DNA from: Achromobacter deleyi
Lineage (GTDB): Bacteria > Pseudomonadota > Gammaproteobacteria > Burkholderiales > Burkholderiaceae_B
Direction: 5' to 3'
NCBI RefSeq assembly: GCF_016127315.1
Contig: NZ_CP065997.1
Coordinates: 3,596,001-3,660,000, forward strand
Length of the DNA: 64,000 nt
Shown here: positions 18,181 to 29,254 of the stretch, one piece after another
How positions within the stretch are numbered: the first letter of the stretch is position 1
Layout of the letters: each line of letters starts with the position of its first letter
The notes under the pieces: model-generated
What the model was told of the DNA's origin: nothing
Seen by the model: the letters and a program-made list of their open reading frames with translations, nothing else
Databases searched by the model: none
Made by a program: the position numbers and the translations under genes

Positions 18181-18204
18181 GAAATGTTATAATATAACAA
18201 TATC
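18181..18204. promoter_or_regulatory. Zur box upstream of the zinc-sparing cluster
   Basis: The core TGTTATAATATAACA (18185-18199) is a perfect 7-1-7 palindrome, with GAAA on its left. This matches the proteobacterial Zur consensus GAAATGTTATA-N-TATAACATTTC except in the right flank. It sits 36 bp before the gamma-carbonic anhydrase start, in an AT-rich patch of a GC-rich region. Zinc-loaded Zur would repress the three genes. Confidence 0.88.
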
Positions 18205-18342
18205 GATCGCAAGCGCCCGCTCGAAAAGCGCCGGAGATGAGGATGCAGGCCTCGCCCATCCGTCATCCGCACGACCCGTGTCACCGGCGTGTCACGCATT
18301 TTCCGGGTACGATTACCGGTCGTGTAACTTCTGGAGCTCCTG

Positions 18343-19926
18343 ATGGAGTGGCTGCTGGACCCCGCTGCGTGGGTCGGCTTGCTTACCCTGGTCGTCCTTG
18401 AGATCGTCCTGGGAATCGATAACCTGATTTTCATCGCCATCCTGGCGGACAAGCTGCCGCCGTCGCAACGCGACCGCGCGCGCATCCTTGGCCTGAGCCT
18501 GGCGCTCGTCATGCGGCTTGGCCTGTTGTCGGTCATGTCGTGGCTGGTCACCCTGACCACCCCCCTGTTTTCGGTCGGACCGCTGTCGCCCTCGGGGCGC
18601 GACCTGATCCTCATGGCCGGCGGTTTCTTCCTGCTGTTCAAGGGCACCATGGAACTGCACGAGCGCCTGGAAGGCGGCCAGCACGGCGGCTCTTCCGGGC
18701 CGCGCGTGTACGCCAGCTTCTGGGTCATCGTGACGCAGATCGTGGTGCTGGACGCAGTGTTCTCGCTGGACTCGGTCATCACCGCGGTCGGCATGGTCGA
18801 CCACCTGGCCATCATGATGATCGCCGTGGTCATCGCCATCGGCATCATGCTGCTGGCCTCCAAGCCGCTGACGCGCTTCGTCAATGCCCACCCGACGGTG
18901 GTGGTGCTGTGCCTGGGCTTCCTGCTCATGATCGGCTTCTCGCTGCTGGCGGAGGCCTTCGGCTTCAAGGTGCCCAAGGGCTACCTGTACGCCGCCATCG
19001 GCTTCTCGGTGGCGATCGAGGCCCTGAACCAGGTGGCGCGCCGCAACCTGCTCAAGCTGGACGCGCGTCGTCCCATGCGCGAACGCACCGCCTCGGCGGT
19101 GCTGCGCATGTTGGGCAAGCGCCCGCCGGCCGAAGAGCCCGACCTGCCCAGCGCCGACGGCCCCGCCATCCCGGCCTTCGGCGTGGAAGAGCGCAACATG
19201 GTCAGCGGCGTGCTGACGCTGGCCGAACGCTCGATCCGCTCGATCATGACGCCGCGCACCGACGTGTCGTGGATCAACATCGACGACGACCCCGACACCA
19301 TCCGGCGCCAGATCACCGAGGCGCCGCACAGCTTCTTCCCGGTCTGCCGCGGCTCGCTCGACGAGGTGCTGGGCATCGCCCGCGCCAAGGACCTGGTGGC
19401 CGACCTCATCACCGAGGGCCGGGTGCGCCGCAACCGCCTGCGCGATCCGATCATCGTGCACGAGGCCATCGGCATCCTGCGCCTGATGGACACTCTCAAG
19501 CGCTCGCGCGGCCAGCTGGTGCTGGTGGCCGACGAGTTCGGCGCCATCGAGGGCCTGGTGACGCCGATCGACGTGTTCGAGGCCATCGCCGGTGAATTCC
19601 CCGACGAGGACGAACTGCCCGACATCGTCGCCGACGGCCGCAACATCTGGAAGATCGACGGCGCGGCCGACCTGCACCACGTCGAGCAGGTGCTGGAAAC
19701 CGAAGGCCTGGTCGATGACGCGCAGGACTTCTCCACCTTGGCGGGCTACCTGCTGTCGCGCTTCGGCCACCTGCCCAAGCCGGGCGACGTCTGCGAATAC
19801 GAGATCCACCACGACCATTTCCGCTTCGAAGTGCTGGAAATGGACGGCCGCCGCATTGCCCTGGTGCGCGTCGAGAAGCGCGCGCCGGAACCGCTCGACG
19901 AAGACGCGTCGCTGACCCATGACTAG
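18343..19926 (+). CDS. TerC/CBS/CorC-domain membrane protein (YoaE/YegH type)
   Basis: A 527-residue protein. A TerC-type membrane domain (about 1-235) has the acidic metal-binding segments '[20 protein letters not shown]' and '[12 protein letters not shown]'. Next come two CBS motifs (about 300-415, with [10 protein letters not shown]) and a CorC/HlyC C-terminal domain (about 430-515, [21 protein letters not shown]). Proteins of this build are implicated in manganese or other divalent cation export and envelope metal supply; the exact substrate is unknown. A GGAG element precedes ATG. It is followed 32 bp later by uppP. No yybP-ykoY motif is seen in the leader. Confidence 0.88.
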   Translation: MEWLLDPAAWVGLLTLVVLEIVLGIDNLIFIAILADKLPPSQRDRARILGLSLALVMRLGLLSVMSWLVTLTTPLFSVGPLSPSGRDLILMAGGFFLLFKGTMELHERLEGGQHGGSSGPRVYASFWVIVTQIVVLDAVFSLDSVITAVGMVDHLAIMMIAVVIAIGIMLLASKPLTRFVNAHPTVVVLCLGFLLMIGFSLLAEAFGFKVPKGYLYAAIGFSVAIEALNQVARRNLLKLDARRPMRERTASAVLRMLGKRPPAEEPDLPSADGPAIPAFGVEERNMVSGVLTLAERSIRSIMTPRTDVSWINIDDDPDTIRRQITEAPHSFFPVCRGSLDEVLGIARAKDLVADLITEGRVRRNRLRDPIIVHEAIGILRLMDTLKRSRGQLVLVADEFGAIEGLVTPIDVFEAIAGEFPDEDELPDIVADGRNIWKIDGAADLHHVEQVLETEGLVDDAQDFSTLAGYLLSRFGHLPKPGDVCEYEIHHDHFRFEVLEMDGRRIALVRVEKRAPEPLDEDASLTHD

Positions 19927-19958
19927 CCTCCGACATTGCCCCAAGGAACTTCGCCATC

Positions 19959-20822
19959 GTGACTGACACCACGCTTTATCTCATCAAGGCCTTCATCCTC
20001 GGCATCGTCGAGGGGCTGACGGAATTCATTCCGGTGTCCAGCACCGGCCACCTGATCCTGATCGGCGACTGGATCAACTTCGAGTCCAGCCAGGGCAAGG
20101 TGTTCGAGGTGGTGATCCAGCTGGGGTCGATCCTGGCGGTGATGTGGATCTTCCGCGCGCGGCTGCTGCAGCTGATCCGCGGCACCCTGACCGGCGTGGC
20201 GAGCGAGGTGGCCTTCACCCGCAACCTGCTGATCGCCTTCCTGCCGGCGGCGGTCATCGGCGCCATCTTCATCAAGTCCATCAAGCAGGTGTTCTACCAC
20301 CCCGGCGTGGTGGTGGTGACGCTGGTGCTGGGCGGCCTGATCATGCTGTACGTGGAGCGCCGCACCCGCCACACCCCCGGCGACGTGCCCGGCGCGGCCG
20401 ACGACACCGCCTCGGACGAGCGCGCCACCGCCCGCACGCTGGAACAGATCACCTGGAAGCAGGCGCTGGGCGTAGGCGTGGCGCAGTGCCTGGCCATGAT
20501 CCCCGGCACCTCGCGCTCGGGCGCCACCATCATCGGCGGCATGATCGCCGGCATCCAGCGCAAGACGGCCACCGAGTTCTCGTTCTTCCTGGCCATGCCG
20601 ACCATGCTGGGCGCGGCCGTGTACGACATGTACAAGAACATGGACCTGCTGACCCAGCACGACCTGTCTGGCATCGCCGTGGGCTTCGTGGCGGCCTTCC
20701 TGAGCGCCATCGTGGTGGTGCGCGCGGTGCTGCGTTTCGTCGCCAACCACACCTACCGCGTGTTCGCCTGGTACCGCATTGTGTTCGGCGCGATCGTGGC
20801 GGCCTGGATCTTCACCCGCTGA
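19959..20822 (+). CDS. uppP: Undecaprenyl-diphosphatase UppP (BacA)
   Basis: A 287-residue membrane protein. The family motifs 'GIVEGLTEFIPVSSTGHLIL' (about 11-30) and 'IPGTSRSGATIIGGM' (about 176-190) carry the catalytic Glu, Ser and Arg. UppP recycles undecaprenyl pyrophosphate to the carrier lipid for peptidoglycan and other envelope polymers. It starts with GTG, preceded by AAGGA; no in-frame ATG precedes the conserved region. It is probably cotranscribed with the TerC gene and ends at a two-way terminator. Confidence 0.95.
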   Translation: MTDTTLYLIKAFILGIVEGLTEFIPVSSTGHLILIGDWINFESSQGKVFEVVIQLGSILAVMWIFRARLLQLIRGTLTGVASEVAFTRNLLIAFLPAAVIGAIFIKSIKQVFYHPGVVVVTLVLGGLIMLYVERRTRHTPGDVPGAADDTASDERATARTLEQITWKQALGVGVAQCLAMIPGTSRSGATIIGGMIAGIQRKTATEFSFFLAMPTMLGAAVYDMYKNMDLLTQHDLSGIAVGFVAAFLSAIVVVRAVLRFVANHTYRVFAWYRIVFGAIVAAWIFTR

Positions 20823-20846
20823 AGGCGCGCGCCCCGTTGCCGGGGC

Positions 20847-20890
20847 GGGCAAAAAGAAAGGGCCGCGCATGACGCGGCCCTTTGCTTGGG
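20847..20890. terminator. Bidirectional terminator between uppP and lpxH
   Basis: An 11-bp perfect stem, AAAGGGCCGCG / CGCGGCCCTTT, with a 5-nt loop. T-rich sequence follows it on the minus strand (CTTTCTTTTTG); the plus-strand tail is TTTGCTT. It serves two convergent genes. Confidence 0.85.
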
Positions 20891-20901
20891 GTCAACAGGC
20901 C

Positions 20902-21675
20902 CTAGTCGGCCGTTTCCAGGTCGTAGAACTCCAGCCCGTCGCGGTCGATGACCAGCCAGCCGCCGCGCGGCGGCGACACGTGGTCACAGTCCCAGTCGGG
21001 CAGCACCCAGCGTTCGCGCTTGGCGCCGTCGACCTCCAGCACGTGGCGGGCGGGGCGGTGCGTGTGGCCATGCACCATCAGCTTGACGCCATGGTCGCGG
21101 AAGGCCTGCTCGACGGCGCCGGCGTTGACGTCCATGATCTCCATGGACTTGGCCTGGTTGGCCATCTGGCTTTCGCCGCGGGCCTGCTGCGCCATCGCCA
21201 GGCGCTCGGGAATGGTCTTGGCCAGGAATTCCGCCTGCCATTGCGGGTTGCGCACCATCTGGCGGAACTGCTGGTAGGCCGCGTCGTCGGTACAGAACTC
21301 GTCGCCGTGGGTCAGCAGGATGTCGCCATGGTCGGTCTGCAGCAGCGCCGGTTCGGGCAGCAGCTTGGCGCCGACCGCGGCGGCCAGCTCTTCGCCGATC
21401 AGGAAGTCGCGGTTGCCGCGGCCCAGCCACACCGGAATGCGGCTGGCCGTGGCGCGCAGCGCCGTCAGCGCCGTGGCGAGCCACGGCGGCGCGGCGCGAA
21501 TCACGTCGTCGCCGATCCAGGCATCGAAGATGTCGCCCGGCAGCAGCAGGGCGGCGGCTTCTTCCTCGGCGGCCTGCAGGAAGGCCAGGAAGGCCTCCGA
21601 GGTGGCCGGCGTGGCCGGCCCCAGGTGCAGGTCGGAGGCCAGCCAGATCGGACCGGACAGGACGATCTTATTCAA
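20902..21675 (-). CDS. lpxH: UDP-2,3-diacylglucosamine diphosphatase LpxH
   Basis: A 257-residue calcineurin-like phosphoesterase. Metal motifs are in order: ASDLHLG (about 14), '[14 protein letters not shown]' (about 45), [10 protein letters not shown] (about 85), THGDEF and MVHGHTHRP. LpxH cleaves UDP-2,3-diacylglucosamine to lipid X in lipid A synthesis, at the inner face of the inner membrane. Its start overlaps the ppi gene stop by 8 bp, so it is last in the TPR-ppi-lpxH operon. Confidence 0.95.
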   Translation of the reverse strand: MNKIVLSGPIWLASDLHLGPATPATSEAFLAFLQAAEEEAAALLLPGDIFDAWIGDDVIRAAPPWLATALTALRATASRIPVWLGRGNRDFLIGEELAAAVGAKLLPEPALLQTDHGDILLTHGDEFCTDDAAYQQFRQMVRNPQWQAEFLAKTIPERLAMAQQARGESQMANQAKSMEIMDVNAGAVEQAFRDHGVKLMVHGHTHRPARHVLEVDGAKRERWVLPDWDCDHVSPPRGGWLVIDRDGLEFYDLETAD

Positions 21676-22312
21676 GAACTTCGGCCTTCTCGATGATCAC
21701 GTCTTCGTTCGGCACGTTCTGGTGGAAGCCCTTGTTGCCGGTCTTCACGCCCTTGATCTTGTCGACCACGTCGGTGCCTTCGGTGATGGTGCCGAACACG
21801 GCATAGCCCCAGCCGTTCGGCGTGGGCGCGGTGAAGTTCAGGAAGTCGTTGTTCGAGACGTTGATGAAGAACTGCGCGGTGGCCGAGTGCGGGTCGCTGG
21901 TGCGGGCCATCGCCAGGGTGTACTTGTCGTTCTTCAGGCCGTTGTTGGCCTCGTTCTCGATCGGGGCATGGGTCTGCTTCTGCTTCATGCCGGGCTCGAA
22001 GCCGCCGCCCTGGATCATGAAGCCGTCGATCACGCGATGGAACACCGTGCCGTTGTAGAAGCCTTCCTTGACGTAGGTCAGGAAGTTCTCGACGGTCTTG
22101 GGCGCCTTGGCGGCGTCCAGGGTGATGACCATGTCGCCTTGGTTGGTGTGAAGCTTGACGCGGGGATTGGTGCTCATGGCTTTGGTGCCTTCAGAGGTGG
22201 AGTTGGAGGGGGCGGCCGCGGGCGCGGCGCTGACGAGCGCCGGAGCAAACGCCAGCGCGAACGAGCACGCCGTCAGGCGCAGCAGGTGGAGAGGGGAGTA
22301 GCGGGACATCAT
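21668..22312 (-). CDS. Cyclophilin-type peptidyl-prolyl isomerase with signal peptide and internal start
   Basis: A 214-residue protein. Residues 1-30 form a signal peptide (…PALVSAAPA), 31-45 a Ser/Thr-rich linker, and 46-214 a complete cyclophilin domain with '[16 protein letters not shown]', '[22 protein letters not shown]' and 'WGYAVFGTI'. It speeds cis-trans isomerisation of Xaa-Pro bonds. The cyclophilin part begins with its own ATG at 22177 ([10 protein letters not shown]), with GAAGG about 10 nt upstream, so a cytoplasmic PpiB-like form could be made from the same gene. It overlaps the TPR gene by 4 bp and lpxH by 8 bp. Confidence 0.92.
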   Translation of the reverse strand: MMSRYSPLHLLRLTACSFALAFAPALVSAAPAAAPSNSTSEGTKAMSTNPRVKLHTNQGDMVITLDAAKAPKTVENFLTYVKEGFYNGTVFHRVIDGFMIQGGGFEPGMKQKQTHAPIENEANNGLKNDKYTLAMARTSDPHSATAQFFINVSNNDFLNFTAPTPNGWGYAVFGTITEGTDVVDKIKGVKTGNKGFHQNVPNEDVIIEKAEVLE

Positions 22313-22992
22313 TTGCGTTGCTTATCCTTCAGCATGGTTTCGACTTCGCGGGCCTTGTCCTGCATGCCCGGCACGCCTTCGCCGGCGGCCTGCTTGTAGG
22401 TGCGCAGGGCCTGCAGCAGTTGCAGGTCGCCCAGGTTGGCACGCGCGGCGGCGTAGCCCGGGTCGGCGCGCAAGGCCATTTGCAGGGCGTCCTGCGCTTT
22501 TTCAAGTTCGCCCCGGCTGGCATATAGAGCCGCCAGGTTGTTCCAAGGTTCCGGCAGCTCGGGGAAGCGGGTCGTCATCTCGGTGTAGATGTCGATGGCC
22601 TCGGCCTTGCGGTCGAGCGCGGCCAGGGCGCGGGCGTGCTGGAACATCAGCTGCACGTCGGTGCCGCGCTGGTCCTTGATCTCGGCTTGGCGCTTTTCGA
22701 TCATCGCCAGCGCCTCGGCGTTGTCGCCGCGGTTCAGCAGGCGCTCGATGTGGGTGGTGATCTGCGAGGCGGACGGCTGCAGCCGGGTGTCCACACCGGG
22801 CTGTACCGCCTTGAGCACGTTCGACAGGCCGTCCCAGCCGCCTTCGGGCGGGATGGGGTCGAGGGTGGTCCGGTTGGCGTTCGGGTTCTCGCCCGAACCA
22901 CCGGCCATGGATTGGGCGTAGGCGCCGGCGAGCGGCGCTCCGGCCAGGGCCAGGGCGAGCAGGGTGACGCAAAAACGCGGCTTGATAGTCAC
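22309..22992 (-). CDS. Exported TPR-repeat protein
   Basis: A 227-residue protein with a signal peptide (about 1-27, ending AGAYA) and at least three tetratricopeptide repeats from about residue 85 on ([77 protein letters not shown]). TPRs bind protein partners; no enzyme domain is present. The start is a GTG at 22992 just before the signal peptide; the nearby ATG is out of frame. First gene of an operon with the cyclophilin and lpxH. A role in envelope protein folding is inferred only from the neighbours. Confidence 0.82.
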   Translation of the reverse strand: MTIKPRFCVTLLALALAGAPLAGAYAQSMAGGSGENPNANRTTLDPIPPEGGWDGLSNVLKAVQPGVDTRLQPSASQITTHIERLLNRGDNAEALAMIEKRQAEIKDQRGTDVQLMFQHARALAALDRKAEAIDIYTEMTTRFPELPEPWNNLAALYASRGELEKAQDALQMALRADPGYAAARANLGDLQLLQALRTYKQAAGEGVPGMQDKAREVETMLKDKQRK

Positions 22993-23123
22993 GTGGGCAT
23001 CCGTTAAAAGTCGTGGCCGGCCGGCGCTGACGCGCGCGGCCGGGCCGCTTGCTATACTTGACGACCGCCATTTTAGCCTTGGTTGAGTTTTTGGCTCGAC
23101 AATGAGTAAAACCAATGGGTAAA

Positions 23124-23182
23124 ACAACGGGCGGACCAACGGACGGGCACAACGGGCGGACCAACGGGCAGGCAACGGGCGG
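23124..23182. repeat. Short direct repeats between the TPR gene and cysS
   Basis: The 19-mer ACAACGGGCGGACCAACGG occurs at 23124-23142 and 23149-23167, with a partial third copy (GCAACGGGCGG) from 23172. The period is 25 bp. These lie in the 310-bp non-coding gap (22993-23302) that must hold both divergent promoters. A weak hairpin, CCTGAAGG/CCTTCGGG, lies at about 23231-23251. No gene is seen in the gap. Confidence 0.7.
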
Positions 23183-23302
23183 TAGTGAACCCCGGGCGAA
23201 CCCCACGCCACCCCGGCCGAACGGCAAGTCCTGAAGGTATCGTCCTTCGGGCGCAACTTTTTCCGCGGCCGCCACGGAAAGAACTGGACCATCACAAGCG
23301 CC

Positions 23303-24757
<1,455 letters not shown>

Positions 24758-24776
24758 CCCCCTGGATACGCCCGAC

Positions 24777-25421
24777 ATGTCCATCGCAGATACCGACATT
24801 CCCAAGCCGGATTATTGGGAAGCCGCCGTTGCCCACCTGATGCGGCGCGACCGCATCCTGAAAAAGATCATTCCCCAGCACCCCGAGGTCTGGCTGACGT
24901 CGCGCGGCACGCCGTTCGTGACGCTGGCCCGCGCCATCATCGGCCAGCAGGTCTCGGCCAAGGCGGCCGATGCCGTCTGGGACAAGTTCCTGGAAGCCGC
25001 CGGCAAGCGTCCCACGCCGGTGGCGGTGCTGCGCGTCGGCCTGGAAGGCCTGCGCGCGGCCGGCCTGTCGCAGCGCAAGGCCGAATACGTGCTGGATCTG
25101 GCGGTGCATTTCGGCGAACGCCGGGTGCATCCCGAGAAATGGGCGGCCATGGACGACGAGGCCGTCATTTCGGAATTGACCGCCATCCGCGGCATCGGAC
25201 GCTGGACGGCGGAGATGTTTTTGATTTTCAATCTGCAGCGGCCCGATGTTCTGCCGCTGGATGATCCTGGGTTGCTCAAGGCAATCTCGCTACACTATTT
25301 CAGCGGCGAGCCTGTCTCGCGCTTCGAGGCTCGCGAAGTCTCGTTGGCGTGGCAACCCTGGCGTACCGTGGCAACCTGGTATCTGTGGCGCAGTCTGGAA
25401 CCGACGCCGGTCCAATACTGA
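24777..25421 (+). CDS. DNA-3-methyladenine glycosylase II (AlkA-like, HhH-GPD)
   Basis: A 214-residue protein. The HhH-GPD superfamily core spans about 45-190: 'LARAIIGQQVSAKAADAVW', the helix-hairpin-helix 'LTAIRGIGRWTAEMFLIF', and the catalytic Asp in LPLDDPGL. These enzymes cut alkylated bases from DNA to start base-excision repair. It lacks the N-terminal Ada-like domain of long AlkA proteins and is the short form common in Burkholderiales. It starts 19 bp after cysS, likely in the same transcript. Confidence 0.92.
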   Translation: MSIADTDIPKPDYWEAAVAHLMRRDRILKKIIPQHPEVWLTSRGTPFVTLARAIIGQQVSAKAADAVWDKFLEAAGKRPTPVAVLRVGLEGLRAAGLSQRKAEYVLDLAVHFGERRVHPEKWAAMDDEAVISELTAIRGIGRWTAEMFLIFNLQRPDVLPLDDPGLLKAISLHYFSGEPVSRFEAREVSLAWQPWRTVATWYLWRSLEPTPVQY

Positions 25422-25457
25422 CGCAATCCAGGTCGCCCATCTACGGAACCACACTAC

Positions 25458-26423
25458 ATGCGCAATACATTTCTGGAATTTGAACAGCCGCTCGCCGAGC
25501 TTGAGAACAAGATCGAGCAGCTGCGCTATGTGCAGGCCGATTCGGCGGTAGACATCTCCGACGAGATCGGACGTCTGCAGCAGAAGAGCCAGTCCCTGGC
25601 CAAGGAAATCTACGCCAAGCTCACGCCTTGGCAGACGGCGCTGGTCGCCCGCCACCCCCAGCGTCCCTACACGCTGGACTACGTGCGCGAAATCTTCACC
25701 GACTTCCACGAACTGCACGGCGACCGCATGTACGCCGACGACCAGTCCATCGTGGGCGGCCTGGCGCGCTTCAACGGCTCGCCCTGCATGGTGATCGGCC
25801 ACCAGAAGGGCCGCGACACCAAGGAACGCGCCGCGCGCAACTTCGGCATGCCGCGTCCGGAAGGCTACCGCAAGGCCCTGCGCCTGATGCGCCTGGCCGA
25901 GAAGTTCGGCATTCCCGTGTTCACCTTCGTCGACACCCCGGGCGCCTATCCCGGCATCGGCGCCGAGGAACGCGGCCAGTCCGAAGCCATCGGCCACAAC
26001 CTGTACGCCATGGCCGAACTGAAGGTGCCCGTGATCGTCACCATCATCGGTGAAGGCGGCTCGGGCGGCGCGCTGGCGATCGCCGTGGGCAACGCCGTGC
26101 TGATGCTGCAATACGCCACCTACGCGGTGATCTCGCCCGAAGGCTGCGCCTCGATCCTGTGGCGCAGCGCCGACAAGGCGCCCGAGGCCGCCGAGGCGCT
26201 GGCCATCATCGCCCCGCGCCTGAAGGACCTGGGCCTGGTCGACCGCGTCATCAACGAACCCGTGGGCGGCGCTCACCGCGACCCGCGCGTCATGGCGCGC
26301 CTGCTGCGCCGCGCGCTGGGCGACGCCCTGCGCCAGCTGCAGGGCCTGACGCCCGAGCAGCTCGTGGAACAGCGCGTGCAACGCGTGCTGTCCTACGGCG
26401 CCTTCCAGGAAGTGCGCGCCTGA
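25458..26423 (+). CDS. accA: Acetyl-CoA carboxylase carboxyltransferase subunit alpha
   Basis: A 321-residue protein matching AccA throughout: N-terminal helical segment '[18 protein letters not shown]', the carboxyltransferase core with '[23 protein letters not shown]', '[22 protein letters not shown]' and '[15 protein letters not shown]'. With AccD it moves the carboxyl group from biotin to acetyl-CoA, the first committed step of fatty-acid synthesis. It is 36 bp downstream of the glycosylase gene. Confidence 0.97.
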   Translation: MRNTFLEFEQPLAELENKIEQLRYVQADSAVDISDEIGRLQQKSQSLAKEIYAKLTPWQTALVARHPQRPYTLDYVREIFTDFHELHGDRMYADDQSIVGGLARFNGSPCMVIGHQKGRDTKERAARNFGMPRPEGYRKALRLMRLAEKFGIPVFTFVDTPGAYPGIGAEERGQSEAIGHNLYAMAELKVPVIVTIIGEGGSGGALAIAVGNAVLMLQYATYAVISPEGCASILWRSADKAPEAAEALAIIAPRLKDLGLVDRVINEPVGGAHRDPRVMARLLRRALGDALRQLQGLTPEQLVEQRVQRVLSYGAFQEVRA

Positions 26424-26484
26424 GCGATGCGCGCGCGCCGGCCTGCGCCGGCGCCGCGGCCGCCACCGGCCCGCGCCCGCCGCC

Positions 26485-27549
26485 ATGACCTCGCCGTCCC
26501 CCGCGCCCGCTTCACCCGCCGCGGGGACTGCTTTCCCCCATCCCGTCTCGCCTGACCTGAGCGCGGCCCTGCGCCGCGCCCTGCAAGCCCTGCCGCAGCC
26601 GCCCGGGCGTTTCGCCGTGGCCGTCAGCGGCGGCGCCGACTCGGCCATGCTGGCGCTGCACGCGGCCGCCGTGGCGCGCGAGCTCGGCGCCGGCCTGGTG
26701 CTGCTGCATGTGCATCACGGCCTGCAGGCCGCCGCCGATGGCTGGCAGGACCAGGTCGAAGCACTCGCTGGCCTGCTGGGGCTGCCGCTGCGGCAGGCCC
26801 GGGTCGAGGTCGACGCGGCCGGCGGCAAGGGCATCGAGGCCGCCGCCCGCGACGCCCGCTACGCGGCGCTGGCGCGGCTGGCGGCGGACGAAGGCGTCGG
26901 CCTGATCCTGCTGGCGCACCATCGCAATGACCAGGCCGAGACCGTGCTGCTGCGCCTGCTGCGCGGCACCGGGCTGGCCGGCATGGCGGCCATGGCGCCG
27001 CTCACGTCGCGTGACGGCCTGGCTTATCTGCGGCCGTGGCTGGAGCAGGACCGCGAAACGATCCTGCGGGCCGCGCGGCAATTCGCCGCCGCCAGCGGCT
27101 GGCAACCGGTGCAGGACCCCACCAATGCCGACCCGCGCTACACCCGCGGCGCGCTGCGCGCGCTGCTGGCGCCGGTGCTCGATGCGCGCTGGCCCGGCTG
27201 GCGCGCCATCGTCGCCCGCCATGCGCGCCACATGGCCGAGGCCGGCGAGATCCTGGACGAGGTGGCGCGCGACGACTTCGCCGCGCTCGAACCCGACGCC
27301 GACGGCGTCAGCTTTTCGCTGGCGGCCTGGCGCCAGCTGTCGCCGGCGCGCCAGGTCCACGTGCTGCGCCACTGGCTCGAACGCAATGGCGCCCGCATGC
27401 CGACCGAGGCGCGCATGAACGACCTGCTGCGGCAGTTGCGCGGCCTGCACAGCCTGGGGCATGACCGCCAGCTGCGGGTGGAGCAGGCCGGCCACGTGAT
27501 CCGCTGCCATCGCGGGCGGGTCTGGATCGAGCCGCGGCCGGCGCCCTGA
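26485..27549 (+). CDS. tilS: tRNA(Ile)-lysidine synthetase TilS
   Basis: A 354-residue N-type ATP pyrophosphatase. The P-loop-like motif is 'FAVAVSGGADSAMLALH' (about 47-62), followed by LHVHHGL and 'LAHHRNDQAETVLLRLLRG' and, further on, 'PTNADPRYTRGALR'. TilS converts C34 of tRNA-Ile(CAU) to lysidine so that AUA is read as Ile. It is shorter than E. coli TilS; the C-terminal domains are reduced. The start is tentative, as no Shine-Dalgarno is visible before ATG 26485. The 258-bp gap after it is AT-rich at 27650-27760 and probably holds the lysC promoter. Confidence 0.93.
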   Translation: MTSPSPAPASPAAGTAFPHPVSPDLSAALRRALQALPQPPGRFAVAVSGGADSAMLALHAAAVARELGAGLVLLHVHHGLQAAADGWQDQVEALAGLLGLPLRQARVEVDAAGGKGIEAAARDARYAALARLAADEGVGLILLAHHRNDQAETVLLRLLRGTGLAGMAAMAPLTSRDGLAYLRPWLEQDRETILRAARQFAAASGWQPVQDPTNADPRYTRGALRALLAPVLDARWPGWRAIVARHARHMAEAGEILDEVARDDFAALEPDADGVSFSLAAWRQLSPARQVHVLRHWLERNGARMPTEARMNDLLRQLRGLHSLGHDRQLRVEQAGHVIRCHRGRVWIEPRPAP

Positions 27550-27807
27550 CCTCGGCGCCGGCGCGGGCTTGGCCCGTGACGGCGGTCGTCGCGCGATCTC
27601 CCCGATCCCGCGGCGCCGGCCGCCACCCGCCGCGCGAGAAACGGCAGCTGGTGGGAGAAAATCCCGGGCGAAACGACATTTTTCCCGAAAAAACGACCGT
27701 TCCCTGGAAAGAAAATTCCATGGCCTGCGCAAATTTTCACCGTCGGGATAGAATATGAGGTTTTGCCCGTCAACACTCTTGCGGCGGGTCCCCAGCCAGA
27801 GTACGAG

Positions 27808-29073
27808 ATGTCCCTGATCGTTCATAAATATGGCGGTACTTCGATGGGCTCGGTCGAGCGCATCCGGAACGTGGCGCGACGCGTCGCGAAGTGGCACGCT
27901 GCCGGCCACCAGGTTGTCGTGGTGCCGTCGGCCATGGCAGGCGAAACCAATCGCCTGCTGGGCCTGGCGCGCGAGATTACGCCCCAACCCGACGCGCGCG
28001 AGCTCGACATGATCGCCGCCACCGGCGAGCAGGCCAGCAGCGGCCTGTTGGCCATCGCGCTGCAAGCCGAAGGCGTCGCCGCCCGCAGCTACGCGGGCTG
28101 GCAAGTGCCGGTGCGCACCGATTCGTCGTTCACCAAGGCCCGCATCACGTCGATCGACGACGCCCGCATCCGCGGCGACCTCGACGCCGGCCGCGTGGTC
28201 ATCGTCACCGGCTTCCAGGGCGTGGACCCTGACGGCCACATCACCACCCTGGGCCGTGGCGGCTCCGACACCTCGGCCGTGGCCGTGGCGGCGGCGCTCA
28301 AGGCCGATGAATGCCTGATCTACACCGATGTGGATGGCGTCTACACGACCGATCCGCGGGTGGTGCCCGAAGCGCGCCGCATGGCCGTCGTTTCCTTCGA
28401 GGAAATGCTGGAAATGGCCTCGCTGGGCTCCAAGGTCCTGCAGATCCGCTCGGTCGAATTCGCCGGCAAATACCGTGTGCCGACGCGAGTGCTGTCCTCG
28501 CTGACCGACCCGCTCATCCCGCTCGACGAAGAAATGCGTTCGGGCACGCTGATTACTTTTGAGGAAGACGAAAAAATGGAAGCCGCCGTTGTCTCCGGCA
28601 TCGCCTTCAGCCGCGACGAAGCCAAAATCACCCTGTTGGGCGTGCCCGACAAGCCCGGCATCGCCTTCTCGATCCTGGGCCCGGTCGCCGCCGCCAACAT
28701 CGACGTCGACATGATCGTGCAGAACCAGTCCGTGGCTGGCACGACCGATTTCTCGTTCACCGTGAACCGCAACGAGTTCGCGCGTGCCGTCGACCTGCTC
28801 AAGCGCGAAGTCATCCCCGCCGTGGGCGCGCGTGAACTGTCGACCGACGAGAAGGTCGCCAAGGTCTCGATCGTCGGCATCGGCATGCGCTCGCACGTCG
28901 GCGTGGCCAGCCTGATGTTCCAGACGCTTTCGCAGGAAGGCATCAACATCCAGATGATCAGCACCAGCGAAATCAAGACCTCGGTCATCATCGACGACAA
29001 GTACATGGAACTGGGCGTGCGCGCGCTGCACAAGGCCTTCGGCCTGGACCAGGCGCCCGCCGCCAAGGCCTGA
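27808..29073 (+). CDS. lysC: Aspartate kinase LysC
   Basis: A 421-residue aspartokinase: catalytic N-terminal domain ('VHKYGGTSMGS', 'TTLGRGGSDTSAVAVAAAL', 'YTDVDGVYTTDPR') and two C-terminal ACT domains (about 265-421, with 'TLLGVPDKPGIAFSILGPVA' and 'VSIVGIGMRSHVGVASLMF'). It phosphorylates aspartate at the head of Lys/Thr/Met and diaminopimelate synthesis. The ACT pair suggests feedback control by Lys and/or Thr. The ATG at 27808 matches the family start; a possible -10 TAGAAT lies at 27749-27754. A tRNA-Ser follows. Confidence 0.96.
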   Translation: MSLIVHKYGGTSMGSVERIRNVARRVAKWHAAGHQVVVVPSAMAGETNRLLGLAREITPQPDARELDMIAATGEQASSGLLAIALQAEGVAARSYAGWQVPVRTDSSFTKARITSIDDARIRGDLDAGRVVIVTGFQGVDPDGHITTLGRGGSDTSAVAVAAALKADECLIYTDVDGVYTTDPRVVPEARRMAVVSFEEMLEMASLGSKVLQIRSVEFAGKYRVPTRVLSSLTDPLIPLDEEMRSGTLITFEEDEKMEAAVVSGIAFSRDEAKITLLGVPDKPGIAFSILGPVAAANIDVDMIVQNQSVAGTTDFSFTVNRNEFARAVDLLKREVIPAVGARELSTDEKVAKVSIVGIGMRSHVGVASLMFQTLSQEGINIQMISTSEIKTSVIIDDKYMELGVRALHKAFGLDQAPAAKA

Positions 29074-29161
29074 GCGACGCAGGTCCGGCACGGTTTTTTT
29101 CACGTCCGCCGCATCGCGCGGGCAATAGTGTAAAAAGTCGTGCTAGAATCTCGTTCTCTTC

Positions 29162-29254
29162 GGAGATGTGCCCGAGAGGCTGAAGGGGCTCCCCTGCTAA
29201 GGGAGTATGTGGCTAAAAACTGCATCGTGGGTTCGAATCCCACCATCTCCGCCA
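29162..29254 (+). tRNA. tRNA-Ser (anticodon GCU)
   Basis: A 93-nt type II tRNA with CCA encoded. The acceptor arms GGAGATG/CATCTCC pair perfectly, the anticodon loop is CTGCTAA (GCT), there is a long variable arm, and the T-arm contains GTTCGAATC. The gene is complete although an island has inserted at its 3' end: bases 29236-29254 are repeated at the far end of the island. Confidence 0.97.

Noticed and set aside
18205..18342. yybP-ykoY manganese riboswitch before the TerC-type gene
   Set aside because: The leader lacks the conserved manganese-binding loops of that riboswitch, and the inferred leader is short.
23183..23302. T-box leader before cysS
   Set aside because: No T-box sequence or antiterminator is seen, and the only hairpin is weak. 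T-boxes would be unusual in a betaproteobacterium.
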